This document shows, one piece after another, positions 12,990 to 26,599 of a DNA stretch of 64,000 nucleotides. The position numbers were made by a program, and so were the translations under genes. The DNA lies in contig NC_089782.1 in NCBI RefSeq assembly GCF_040412425.1, positions 24,859,122-24,923,121 of the forward strand, given 5' to 3'. The notes under the pieces were generated by a model. That model was not told the DNA's origin. It saw nothing but the letters and a program-made list of their open reading frames with translations, and ran no database searches. This DNA comes from Macrobrachium rosenbergii (lineage: Eukaryota; Arthropoda; Malacostraca; Decapoda; Palaemonidae). Every line of letters begins with the position of its first letter. Within the stretch, counting starts at the first letter, position 1.

Positions 12990-13990
12990 AAACAAACAGA
13001 GGCATAAGAAAGTCTCTTTGATGCAAGAAAGCATGTCTTTCACCGCAAAAGACTCTTTGGCTTCTATCCCCGTAGTGCTGTGACTCCGTTCATTGAGTCA
13101 CCTCTTCAGTCTCACATTGCTGGACAGTCTAGGGAGAGACACCGGGATTGGTCGAATGCACCTCCTCCCTCTCCTTTTTAAGTGTTCCTAGACTATTGTC
13201 AGCAAGTGTCCCGCTTAGGAGTGGTAGCGCCTTCTGCACACTGTAAGCATTACTTAAGGTTTTTGCAGTGTCCCTTCGACCCCAAGCTGCTATCCTTTTC
13301 ATTCCTTTTGCTGTACCTCTGTTCATATTCTCATTCTTCCATCTTACTTTCCACCCTCTAATAACAATTATTTTATAGTGCAACTTCAAGGTTTTCCTCC
13401 TATCACACCTTTAAACCTTTTTACTCTCAATTTCCCTTCCAGCACTGAATGACCTCATAAGTCCTAGCTCCTGGCCTTTGGCCTGTTTTATATTCCATTC
13501 CATCAACAAAACCCTTATAACAGACTCCCTAAATGGGTTGTCGAGGACTTTCTAGCCAACCTTAGGAATAGTTTCATTTGCATCCCTCCTGTAACAGCTG
13601 GCTTCAGTACCACCCCTACTGTTGTGGATGACTAAAATAGTAGTGTGTGTATGCTGCTGCACTGACTGATACAGGTATGCCTGCTTTGGTGATGGATTCT
13701 GGAACATTGTCTGCTGCCGTTCCCACAGTTGCAACTACTTTTGAAACTTGATTTATTCGGAAATTTCCTTTTGACTCGTGATATGCCATCTCTCTCCTCT
13801 TCCCCTTAGACCACATCATCTTGCTCCTCTCCTTCCTCATTAATCTTCAACTTCTCTCAGCGCCTTGGACCGGAAAGGTAAGAAAGAGGGTTCTTTGTGA
13901 GGTGTCCTGCCAGACTTGATGCAGATGCCACTTTCCCCCGAGAGAGACGACAGAGAATCACTCAGAAAGGGTGGCCAGTCCTCTCAGCCC
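12990..13990 (+). repeat. Retroelement-derived block interrupted by a SINE (copy 2)
   Basis: Flanking parts have higher G+C and broken peptide stretches (for example PVTAGFSTTPTVVDD) that resemble DIRS gag-type proline/serine-rich sequence. At 13217-13505 sits a SINE with CTGTAAGCATTACTTAAGG, GTGTCCCTTCGACCCC and the tail CACTGAATGACCTCATAAG. The gag link is tentative; the SINE match is clear. Confidence 0.5.
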
Positions 13991-13999
13991 TTACCTTCT

Positions 14000-15344
<1,345 letters not shown>

Positions 15345-15504
15345 AAATTTGGCCAATTGACGTTCAAAGACCAAAGATATTATTTTAGATATTGGGCAGT
15401 AGGCTAATGAGCGCTGGGAAGGGTAAGAGCTACCACCTCCCACATTTAGCTAATGCAGTAATATTACGCATTCTCCAAACTAACTTGGGATAAACGTCCT
15501 ACTC

Positions 15505-15537
15505 AGCAGGATTAATAGAGTCTCTATTAATCCTGCT
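15505..15537. repeat. Perfect 16-bp inverted repeat with 1-base loop
   Basis: AGCAGGATTAATAGAG is followed by T and then its exact reverse complement CTCTATTAATCCTGCT. It lies in non-coding DNA. Confidence 0.9.
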
Positions 15538-16499
15538 ACTCAGGAGCTACATAATCAAAAGTCGCCACAAAAATTCGAATGAAAAATATAATTTTGACTT
15601 ACACACCATAGAGCATAGTTTTACCTAGCGGAAGAATACAAAGGACATCACTGAAACGAGACTAATTATCTCTATTTTGCTTATGAATAGAGATATGAGT
15701 AGTACAACTATGACATTGAAAAGGAAAAAACACTGAATATAAGTATATATGCACGAAACTTAGTGAATATTAATTGCAACTGTATTTAATGAAGCGGGAA
15801 CTACCCAATTAGTCGGGAAATTGGTTACACGGCTCACTTCATTTTCATCGGTATGGAAGTATGGACGCGCAGGCCGCGTAATTTGACAAAAATGTGGTTT
15901 TATTATAAGTGTATTTACAAGTAATTCATGTCGAAACCATGATTTAAACCCTGAAGGTGGCGTGTCACAGTAAGTCTTCATTATTATTGTATTTTAGTTT
16001 GTATCATATTCGGGTTGAAGTAGCATATGAAGTCTAATTTTAGACTTGAAGGTAATGCCCTCCATTCTCGCCTATGTTAGGCTAAGTGGCATCTTTATTG
16101 TAATTGTAAATGATTGAACATTTAGCAGGATTCATTTCTTACTGATATTTACAGACATGTACGGAAACACATTAAGATACACCAATATTTACCGCAGTAT
16201 GCCAACATACACCGAAATATAACGATTCAGTTGATTACATTTTGATAGCCATATCACCGCCTACGTGGTTATAATTGCTAGGGACAGCAGTCATTTTCGA
16301 GAGATTAAGGACGACGCTCTTCATAGCGATATTGATAACAATATTATGCCATTTTTCAGCCTTAAGCCGTATGCAGATACACATTCAAACATACAGTTAG
16401 AGGAGAAAAAGAAAGTTTTAGTAGTTAGCCTACACTAAACATCACTACTGCTACAAATGAAATACAGTTATATACGGTTTTACAGCCTAACGCTCAGTG

Positions 16500-16715
16500 G
16501 GTTTAGGTTAGCGCCTTCAGTGCACCCCACGTTATGCACTGTAGGCATTAATAAAGGGTGTTTACAGCGCCCCTTCAGCCCTTATCGGCATCCACTTTTT
16601 AGCCTTACAGATTACCCCCATTCCCGCTTCCTTTCCTCCATCGTGGTATCCAACCTCTCCAACCGTTACCTCATGATGTATTATTATGAGGCCTTATGGC
16701 TGTTTCACCTTTAGA
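16500..16715 (+). repeat. SINE-like repeat, copy 3
   Basis: Opens GTTTAGGTTAGCGCCTTCAG and continues GCACTGTAGGCATTAATAAA and CAGCGCCCCTTCAGCCCTTA, then CTTTCCTCCATC, matching the other copies. The 3' tail is degenerate. Confidence 0.6.
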
Positions 16716-16919
16716 TCATTCTACTTCACCTCATTATTTTGTGCATATCTCTATCTTTCAGTCCAACCGCTCCAACTCCATCTCCCTATCTGAAGCACTA
16801 AATTCAATGTCCCGGTGGCTGGCTCCATGGCCTAAATATCCGCATAGGTGCAATCATATACAATTACGGTATATAGGTACAACGTCCAGTACAAAAGTAC
16901 AGTTGGATTAAAAGGAATA

Positions 16920-17870
16920 AACAGCTATTCTCATATAAGTGTTGTACTTATAAAATTGTAAGACGGGTTAGCTAACGTTTTATGACTAGTAATTTCAGAG
17001 GGAACATTTTTGGCCAGACAGCTGTCGGCCTTCATGGAGTTATAAGCAGGTATTACGATAAATACAAACAGTTTTAGCTGTTAAATATATACTGATGGGA
17101 AAATTTTTGAAAAAAAGATATTCAAAGAATACTAGGTAGCATTTAGTGTGTAGAAAAAAACACCGTCATTAGGAAAGTGATTCCCACAATGATGTCACTT
17201 CATTGCTTAAGTTGTTTTGGGTAATACTGACGTGGTTCTCCTGATAATGATTTTCAGATTATATAAGCGACTTTCTATGAAAGTCTGCGTAGCCGAATAT
17301 TGTGACCTGCGTTAGCAAGGTGCCTCAGAATATCTCGGGTTCTAACCGTCAAATTCATGTACAATCAGCAACACAATTGAAGATACAGTTTTCATTAGCT
17401 TTTGTTCATCGAATTTTTTAATCGAAAACGCATAATCACGGTAAATTTACTCAAGAATATGAAAATACAATGCAAATTATGTAATTAAATCTGCAAAACA
17501 TAAACGTTCTGATACTTAAAAGCACCATGCATGTCCGAAGTAATTGGAATTCCTTAGATGGATTCATTCATAGAGATCTGGAGAATAGAGTACTGGCTGG
17601 TTGTGTTATTTCGTATCAAGACGACAATATTTACTAGTTTTCATTTATGAACAGGAATGTTATTATATTATCATAAGTGGTATTGGTAATTATTTTAGTT
17701 TCTACAGATTTATGTTTGTATTTCAAAGCGTTTAAAGTTAGCGGGCGCCAACGGCAGTAAATGTTGTGACGGCTAACATAGGATGAGCAAATCTAGTTGA
17801 ATCCGCAAGAGCGTTCTCTCTCTATATCGATGCGCCTAACAAAGTGTTATAGCCAATCACTGCTTTTAGG
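16920..17870. other. Intergenic, nothing recognised
   Basis: AT-rich non-coding sequence; no motif or repeat beyond short homopolymers. Confidence 0.4.
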
Positions 17871-17875
17871 GGTAG

Positions 17876-20012
17876 CAGCTGCAGGTGATCATCTGTGATC
17901 TTCTTTCCATGCCACCACATTGGAACCGGCTTATCTTCTGGTTTATCTTTTCCTTCGTTATATCCATCCTCACTTTTTCAAATAACTTGCTTATGTTGCT
18001 AGTAATGAATATCCCTCTCTTGTTTTCCAATTTTAGTTTATTGCCTTTTTTATGCAGTGATAATATTTACATTTTTTCCCATTTGTCTGGAGTGTTTAAC
18101 TCATCTTTGATGTCTCCAATTAAGAGTGCTAGACTCTCAGTCAATTCTGTACCCATATTCTTTATAATTATGTTATTTACTCCTTGACTGTCCAGGGTAT
18201 ATTTATTCTTCAGGTTCCTTACTACTTTTTCCACTTCATGAATGCTTGGCTTTTGGATGTTTACAGTTTTTCCTCTCCCACATATGGACATCCATTTCTG
18301 GTATTGGAGGTTAATTTCATCTGGTACCTTCCCTACCTCACCTTTAGGTTTGTCTAATATTAATAAATCTTTGTAATATTGTTCATATTCTCTTTTGATT
18401 TCTTCAGCATTCTCTGTTATTATTATTCCTTCCTTACTTTTTACTGCCACCTCATGGTTTGGTTTTGTGCCGTCTAGTTTTTTCTTGAAGTCCCAGAAGG
18501 CTGTTCCATTTCTTCCTCCTCTGGATTTTATTTCGGCTGCTGTTTCCTGTATCCTGATGACGCCTACCTTCATTTTTCTTCTAATAATATATTCGCTTAT
18601 TAATCTCTCCTGCACCTGCCATAACCTCTTCTTTTCTGTACTACTAAACTTTTTGCCCTCCTTTGTAATCCTCCTTCTGGCCCTCATTAGGTCTCTTAAT
18701 ACTTTTGATTTGCTCTCCTTTTCACTGCTTTTCCCCTTACACTTTCTCAAGATTTTGTCCGGTTCTGTTTGACATTTGGTGTACTTCTTTTTTATTGGAC
18801 CATTTTGTCTTGCTATGTCTACCAAGGCTTGTCGGTCTTTGCAATCTTTTAGTTTTCTTTTATCTACTCTATATTTTACACTCTTCTCTCACATACTATT
18901 CTACAGTTCTTGACCACTCTCACAGCACAGTGGTCAGAGTGAACTAATTCAGAGGATATCCTGTATGGAGTTATTTCTTTTGTTTCATCTATTTCTATTG
19001 TTTGTACTCCTTCCTCATCTTCATCCCTAATCATCATCCTCATCTTCATCCCTAATCATCACATAATCAGTAATGGACTTCTGCACATTTTGAATTGTTG
19101 TCCTAGTTCCAATGCATTTCCTGTGATTATTTAATAACATTGGTTTATTTTGTTTGATTAGTTGTAACAATGGTTTTCCTCCTTTAGTCACTTTTTTCTT
19201 ATTGTTGATGACTTTTACCATTTTGCAGTTAAAGTCCCCAAGGATCATTATCTTTTTCCTTGTTTTCCTCTGCTTTAATTATTTCCTCTCCTAGTGATGA
19301 GTACATGCTTATCAGCTGATCATTTTTGCGCTTACTTTCCTGTGGGGCGTATATAACACCTAACCTTTTCTTGTTTGTGCCGTTGTTAATGCTGACTCAG
19401 ATAGATTCAAGTTATGTTTTCTCCTTTAGTTTGTACAGTGATACTTGCCAGCATTCTTAATACCTATTAGGACTCCTCCTCCTCCTTCCGTTGTTATGGA
19501 ACACCTTGTAACCAGTTACTTTCTCATTCATTTTCCTGGAGGTGAGTTTCTGTTAGGCACACTATTACTGGGTCCACCTTCTCGATTATTCCTTTCAAGG
19601 ATTCTAATTTTGACTTGATGCCCCTAATATTTACATAATATATTCCACAGTTAGTGTATAGTCTTTTTAATCTTTATACTTCTTCTTGTCTTTTTGCATT
19701 TTCTTCCAGTCTTGCACTGCTCTATTCTTACTGACCTCTACCGAGGTATGGTCCTCTCCTGTTGGACACTGCGGGGTTTCTTACTACTTCTGCCCGTGAC
19801 ACAGGGTTTGGTTTCTCTCCTTGCATATTCCTTGTTTCTAAAAAATGTATCTTGTTCGCCGCTTCATTCATTCTCTCTTTTAGCGCATCCATTTCATTTG
19901 TCACTATGTATTCTTCAGTTGCTCCCCTCATCTGGCTATTTCTTTCATAGTTTTGTGTGCAGTAACACCTGAAGGGGCAGTCCGTCACGTTCCATGGATA
20001 AGAGTATTGCAT
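17876..20012 (-). pseudogene. LINE (non-LTR retrotransposon) relic: AP-endonuclease and start of reverse transcriptase
   Basis: Reading leftward, NIRGIKSKLESL, VCLTETHLQENEK, IYAPQESKRKN and ILGDFN are the successive motifs of an apurinic-like endonuclease (20.0-19.0 kb). A 252-residue open stretch at 18825-18067 follows, a charged linker into the RT domain (LKNKYTLDSQGVNNIIIKN). After one frameshift the RT fingers continue as KKGNKLKLENKRGIF and ISKLFEKVRMDI, and the copy ends near 17876 before the catalytic RT motif. Several frameshifts separate the blocks. It is a 3'-truncated, inactive copy. The family is probably CR1/Jockey-like, but this needs a search. Confidence 0.8.
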
Positions 20013-20221
20013 GTGTTTATTTCTTCTTCTTCAATTAGGGCTGTATTTACGACGTCTGAAAACAAACAACGTCAGAATAGTTTGTCTGGTGTAGGATGAA
20101 ACATGTAATTGCTCGTAACGGGGTAGGGGGGTTGGCTGGTTATGCAAGGTGGTGGGGGGGAGACAGGTGTCGAACGGGTTCACCTGTGACTCTGGCAATT
20201 AAAACAAAGATTACAAAACAC

Positions 20222-20224
<3 letters not shown>

Positions 20225-20261
<37 letters not shown>
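20225..20261. repeat. (GA)n microsatellite
   Basis: Simple GA repeat of 37 bases, flanked by G-rich sequence. Confidence 0.97.
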
Positions 20262-20264
<3 letters not shown>

Positions 20265-20506
20265 GGGGGTTGGGGCCCAGCATTCACTGTCATTCTTCTT
20301 CCTGATTAACAATGTTTTTCAGCGAGAATCATTGTTTCTTTTGCATCTTTTATTGTTTTGGAGTTACGTATACGTATTTTTATGTGACCCTGGCCTAGTG
20401 GTGAATAAGGTAGTTGGTTCGATTGTAGGGGTAGGGGTGGGGAGCGGTGGAGCCAGGGTGGACAAGGGGGGTGCTAGCAACTCATCCCAAAAGACTTACC
20501 TAGAGG

Positions 20507-20510
<4 letters not shown>

Positions 20511-20603
<93 letters not shown>

Positions 20604-20868
20604 ATGATGCATCAAACTTGTAGAAAGATCCATTCACAGTGATATACTTAATTACGAAGTTAAAATACGTCTGTGGAGAATTACGAAAAACTTGTAGCTT
20701 TCATCCATCTTCATTGACTCGGTCGCTAAAAATAAAATAAAATAAAATAAAAGACGTGTAATTGTTAGCATTTTCAGTGCACTGAAAATGCACTTGGAAA
20801 GTGTATAACAATTACACGAAAGTACTCGGTGCTTAGTTTTTCAATTTCTCCTCTGGCGACTGACTGTA

Positions 20869-20934
<66 letters not shown>

Positions 20935-20942
20935 ATATATAT
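20511..20942. repeat. Two (TA)n tracts bracketing a unique segment
   Basis: TA repeats occupy 20511-20603 and 20866-20942. Both end in a near-identical TATATATTATGAT. The 262 bases between hold an (AAAAT)n run and a nested hairpin at 20755-20818. Confidence 0.9.
20755..20818. repeat. Nested hairpin
   Basis: Outer 13-bp arms CGTGTAATTGTTA and TAACAATTACACG enclose a perfect 24-bp palindrome made of GCATTTTCAG, TGCA and CTGAAAATGC (20768-20791). Confidence 0.88.
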
Positions 20943-21821
20943 TATGATCAGTGAGCACCTGGTTATTACACAAATAATAATACCAAAAGTTACCTCACAT
21001 CGACCAGATACTTGAAACCTCATAACAAAGAGTTACTGAATCTCTAAAGGTATAATGATCCCACTTGAGAAAATCAATGTAACTTTATCAAGTTATGGAT
21101 GAGGTAACAATTATTAAGTTATATCCAGATTAGTGGAATATGGGTTATCTTCAACCAGCACTGTAACTATCTCTCAGGTTCTGTTTTACCTAGATAAGTC
21201 TCAGGTGAACAAACAGATACATCACTTACCTTGCACACACTCATTAATGTCTCTAATTACTGGTGATCAAAATGAAACGCCATGTTTTTTTAAAAACTTT
21301 AAACAAACAGGTTTATTTCTAAGTTCAAAAGTTATATGTAAAGTTCACAATCTCAAAAGATTTACCATTAATTGACAACAGTGTAAGATTTAAGTATTTC
21401 TTAATCACAAAAACTTTAATTTATTAAGAAAGTAATTTGGTTAGGTAAGAATCGACTATTAACTATCACTCAAGTGCCAAGTATATACCTGATTTAACCA
21501 TTACAAACAGTCACCAAAATATTACTGACTGGAATCCACATACACATTCTCCAAAATCTTAATAACAGGTAGGCACTAAAAAAATGATAAGAAATCACCA
21601 GTAAAACACAGTAATAATAACATTATAATAATATGATAGCACAGTCTTATCCAAGAACATCACTTTACAAAACTCTGTAATCACCACCTTACCTTTCGTA
21701 ATTATTACACTATTACAATCTCCTCAACACTTGCACAAAATAATATTCCTGATCACCTTCTACAAAATTAACACACTCCTGGGGTGAATTTAACAGAGCT
21801 TTTACAACCAGAAATGGGATT

Positions 21822-21884
<63 letters not shown>

Positions 21885-22630
21885 TGTTTCTCTCAGGAAT
21901 GCCTCTGGCAGACTAACTTGTCTTTAGAAAAACACTGCGCTTCTCTCGCAGGCCCTTTCAGAATACTCAAGAATACACATAGGGTATTCATAGAATACCT
22001 AATTCCCATTCTACAGAATATACACGTATACACGTATATGAATACACACGGGTGAGCTTCGAGCGCCATACCCTTATCTTACATGATGGACATTTCCTGT
22101 TCAGTGCTTACCAAATCTTTGGGAGCCTAACGCAGCTGAGCAAACAATGGAAGCGCTCTTAGACACAAAGCAACTCCACTTATCTACTGTTCCTTTTTCT
22201 CTCTTACTCAGATTACGAACAGAATATGCATAGATACAGCTAATAACGACATGTTAAGCACAGAGAACAAATATATAATAGTGAACTCGCCGATTGGGTG
22301 ACAGCTCGTCATGACAACATAAGAGAATTCTTTTTCCTTAATGCGAGTTACAGACACCTGTGCAAATATGGAAGGCAAACTCTTTATTCTCTCTCTCGGC
22401 AAACAGGATGTGGTGACCTGATAAGAATTTCACAAGACACTTCAAACATTGAACAAAGGGAAAAATATTCCATAGAACGTAAGCATACATGATATATAAC
22501 TTATCTGCAAGAAAAGACATTTTAAAATCACATCTTCACAATAAATGACAAATCTGCAAGCAAAACATCAAAATTTTCACAGAGATATACAAACACTTAT
22601 AAAATGGTTATACATATTGTAACACCTTAT
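20943..22630. other. Intergenic, with (GA)n at 21825-21884
   Basis: AT-rich sequence with a GA microsatellite of about 55 bases. I see no gene. Confidence 0.45.
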
Positions 22631-22635
22631 AATAA

Positions 22636-22771
<136 letters not shown>

Positions 22772-22799
22772 GTGTGTGTATGTGCGCGTGTGAGTGTAT

Positions 22800-24340
22800 G
22801 TGATAAGAAAGTGATCGCCTACATCCGAAAAAGGAAAGTTGAACGAAAAGGAGCGAAACGCCAATAGGCCTAATAAAGCCACATGTAGAAACCACACAGA
22901 AGAAACAAAGCAACTTGACGCATAAGGCTTTTCTGTATCCAGGGATAAAAGATATGTGAAAACACGGGTCAGTTGGTGAAAGATAAACGAACCCCAATTT
23001 TATTTCGTCGGGGAATAATGAAAATGCTGCTGCTTCTAAAATTTCTTGATATAGATCAAGATTACCACTTGTTGATATCTGGCACACCTGGTAATATGAT
23101 TATCTAATACAGTGTAATACCGCATTAGATTCAATTTAATTTTACGATGTAGATTTTAAGTCTTTTCATTTGATACAGTTTGATTTTTAAAAAAAGATTC
23201 TGTTTATAATTAATTTACCCAAGTAGATCATGGCTCTTTCAACCGATAATTGCTGGGAAGAACAAAGGATGGTGTATTTTCTGCAGATTTGTACTGCGAA
23301 TTAGATGTTGCTTAACATTGGGTCGTACGTAAGGCACGTGAATGGCTAGAGAAACTGAATAGCAAAAAATAGAAATTTAAAATGAGAATGAAACTGAAAG
23401 TACCACAGTTAAGAACTGAAAATACGTCCAGTATATCCGACTTTAATCGTGCTTCTAGGAATATAAATGCTGCAATTAAAACGGGTCCTCGGGACGAATG
23501 TTGACTTTTTAGCAGGACCTTGGCTACTTGGAGCATAATGACGCTTTCTTGAGACAAGGTAGCTCCTCGTAGACCACAGAATTCACATGAAAACGCAATG
23601 GCATAACTCGTATCCAAGTCACATTTTCTATCGGCAGCCAACTTGTACTCGCGTACAGCACGCTATGACGTAGATGCAGTATTTTTCAGCGATCGCCAAT
23701 ACCGGACGTCTGCTCATTAACAGAATATCCCTTTGAGGTCTTAGTGCCTAGACAATTCTTAGAAATGCTTTAAAATGAACAGACACAGTGTATATATCAA
23801 TTAATTACCTGAAGTGACTTCGGGAACCTATAGTATCTCAGTTTGGTCTCTGGGACCCACAGACGTTATTCTTTTGTTTTCTCTATCCAAGCGGCCGGTC
23901 AGCACATGCGCAGTAGGACTCCATTATCCAAAGAATAGTATTTCGTTGGATATTGTAGGACTCCAGATACCCTGTTCCAATAATGAGTAAGGTGTGAGAT
24001 GTGTGGTGCAGGATCCAAAGAAGAATGGGCCTGGTAACGAAAATAAGACCTTTTCTGCGCAGGCTGTCACGTGAGCCCCTCTCCGCTAGAGATTCATATG
24101 TCAAGGTACCGCGCTCATTTAAGCGGTCATTTTTTTTTTTCATAATCGGTTCCTTTAGTAAAACTTATCTTCAGTTAAGAGTTTTTCTTATTTTTCACTT
24201 TAATGCTAAACAAATTCACAAAGCCATGAGTCATTAAAGGTCCTAGAGGATATGTCCAGTAAGATGGACATAACTGTTTTTATCGTAACTAGTATTGTAT
24301 ATGGATTCATTTAACAAAATAAGAACAAAGAACTTCTCGA
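22800..24340. other. Intergenic, nothing recognised
   Basis: Short chance reading frames only; no domain motif seen on either strand. Confidence 0.4.
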
Positions 24341-24353
24341 TACCCATTCGGTA

Positions 24354-25795
24354 TTAGTTTATTAGTTTCATAAATTTTCTTTTCGTGCTCTGGCACTCGT
24401 TCTTTTTCTTTTTCTTCATTACAGTCATTTTATTTAGGTAATTCATCCTAATTATTACATCTTTGGGATCATCAGCCTCAGACAATTCTAATTCAGAATC
24501 AAGCGACTTTATGCAGTTTTTAACTTCCCGTGAAGTTTTGTCATGAGTTGCAATAAATGTCTCTCTCACATAGATAACTGAGACGTGAAAGCATTAGAAG
24601 GTGCTGCATGTAGTCTGCCTATATTTTGATTGTGCTCAGCCATGAAATTTCTGATAAATTGCAGTCTCTTGTTTCAACTCCTTTTTTAAAGATATTTCAA
24701 TGCAAATTTCTTGACGGTGCAGCCATCAATGTAACGAAGAGACTATTCTTCTGTTATATAAGAAATTAATTTTTCAAGTTTTCCTTCCTCTTTCTTAGTC
24801 AGATTCTGTTCTTCTCTAACATCATCCTTTTCAATTTTAAGTTCACTGATCAGATTTTTAAAGAAAATGCTAATCAGACACATTTCTACTGCTAATTTCC
24901 GTTCGTTCACAGCTGTGAACTAGCAGATGATGACAACTGCTTATTTAAAAATCAACTTTGTTTTCACATTCAGTGGGGTTTTTCTTTCACTTCACAGTGC
25001 AATGTCTTTTCCTGACAAATACTTTCTCAAGCAAAATTAAAAACTCACCGAATTTAGCTTATGTGGTCCATTCATTTGACGTATGCAACCAAAAAAATAT
25101 TCCAACGTATGTCTTGATTTAATCGCCTTGTAGGTATGAATTTAACACTACATAATTTACTTAGTAATTTGTAAAGGTCTGTAAGAGATTTGACAGAATT
25201 TCTCAATTTTGAAATCTATAAAGGCAATTAAATCGTGAGTTCGCTGCTATCATTGTTTTCATATTATCTACCTTTTTCTGCTCCTCATAATTAATCCCAA
25301 AAGCATTTCGTGTTACTGTCATCATATACTGAAGAAGAATTCATAATATCAAAACACTTTTCAACAACATAATGAAATTAGCAGTTTTTTTCCAAACTGC
25401 TGCTGTTTAAGAGACCTTTCCTACATAAGTAGTCATTTGCACTTGCAATCGAACTGGATAACAACTGTTATCGAGTTCACGCGCTGTTTGTCTTGGCCTA
25501 ACGAGTTAAAATGTCTTCCATTTAACTTACAAGAAAGGCTATATTCTGCCTTTCAGAAACAAAACTTTCATCTTGCAACTTGATTTCATGTCAGTACTAT
25601 CATCGTTGCAAAAAAGCGAAGAGCAAATCATAAGCATTATCAGGGTTAAGCTTATCAAATCGTCGACATGCTTGTATGCATGCATCTCTGAAACTTTCAC
25701 CTCTCGAAAAAAGGAAAGAAACTTATGCTTAAACCAAAAGATTTGATTTTCCTTTTTGTGTTAAAACAGCCAAAAACTGTGCAGTTGTTCAGCAT
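24354..25795 (-). pseudogene. P-element / THAP9-like transposase relic
   Basis: Read leftward from an ATG at 25795, MLNNCTVFGCFN gives the C-x4-C opening of a THAP zinc finger, followed in broken frames by FRDAC-like and RRFDKLNPDN segments. Near 25320-25080 come AFGINYEEQKKVDNM, LYRFQ and then RRLNQD and FFGCIRQMNG, which is the C-terminal signature of P-superfamily transposases. A lysine-rich open stretch (24569-24354) may be the end. The catalytic middle is largely missing and there are several frameshifts, so this is an internally deleted relic. Confidence 0.6.
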
Positions 25796-26599
25796 TGTGC
25801 TGACAATATTTTAACAACGTTTGACCTGGAAAAATGTTTTCACACTGACATTTACTGCAAGAAGAAATGTTGGCAAATGAGTCATTGTACTGTACAAGAC
25901 AAATGGTATTTTGTGCCAGAATCTACACATATAAATTAATATCTATTAAAGAAATCCTTAGAGATAGGCTAAAGATAAAATATTAATAGAGGGACATCTT
26001 TGGGGTTGACTGAAAGTCTGGAAAAAAAAGGAAGATAGATAAATTGTCGTCATTGTTTCGAAAAAAGTTTGCAGGTCTGGAAAAGAAAGGAAGATAGATA
26101 GATGGTCGTCTCTATTTCACATTAGTTCGCAAATCATTCGGCAAAAAAGTTTTTCATAATGTTGAGATTGCCAAAAATCATTAGGCTTATGCTTGAGTGT
26201 TGATGCAAGTTAACAATCATAGCAGTTGCAAACTGTTCACAAAACGGTTTATAAGCAAGAACCAGCATCTTTCCTGATCAGTAGTTTTCAGACATTTACG
26301 AACCATCAAATGGTACACATTAAAAATTAACACTTACCAGAAACATATTGATAAACCTATTTGAATTTCGTACTCATAGTCAGTTTCAGTTATAATAAGA
26401 ATCAAGACTCATTCCACACAGATCAAAATGTTTATAGGTCATAGTTGAAGAAAGAACCCCTAATATTCATTCCAAAGGGAATAAACTGAGCTTCATGTTA
26501 AACGTAGCCCTCTTTTGCACGGTTTGATTTAAAATTACCCGATATCTATAGAATATGCAAAGAAAATTTTGCTCATGAAAATTTGTTTTTAATTTTTTT

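Noticed and set aside
20391..20426. tRNA-like A box (TGGCCTAGTGG) and B box (GGTTCGATTGT)
   Set aside because: The boxes are only about 14 bases apart, too close for a tRNA, and no cloverleaf folds; at most a damaged SINE head.
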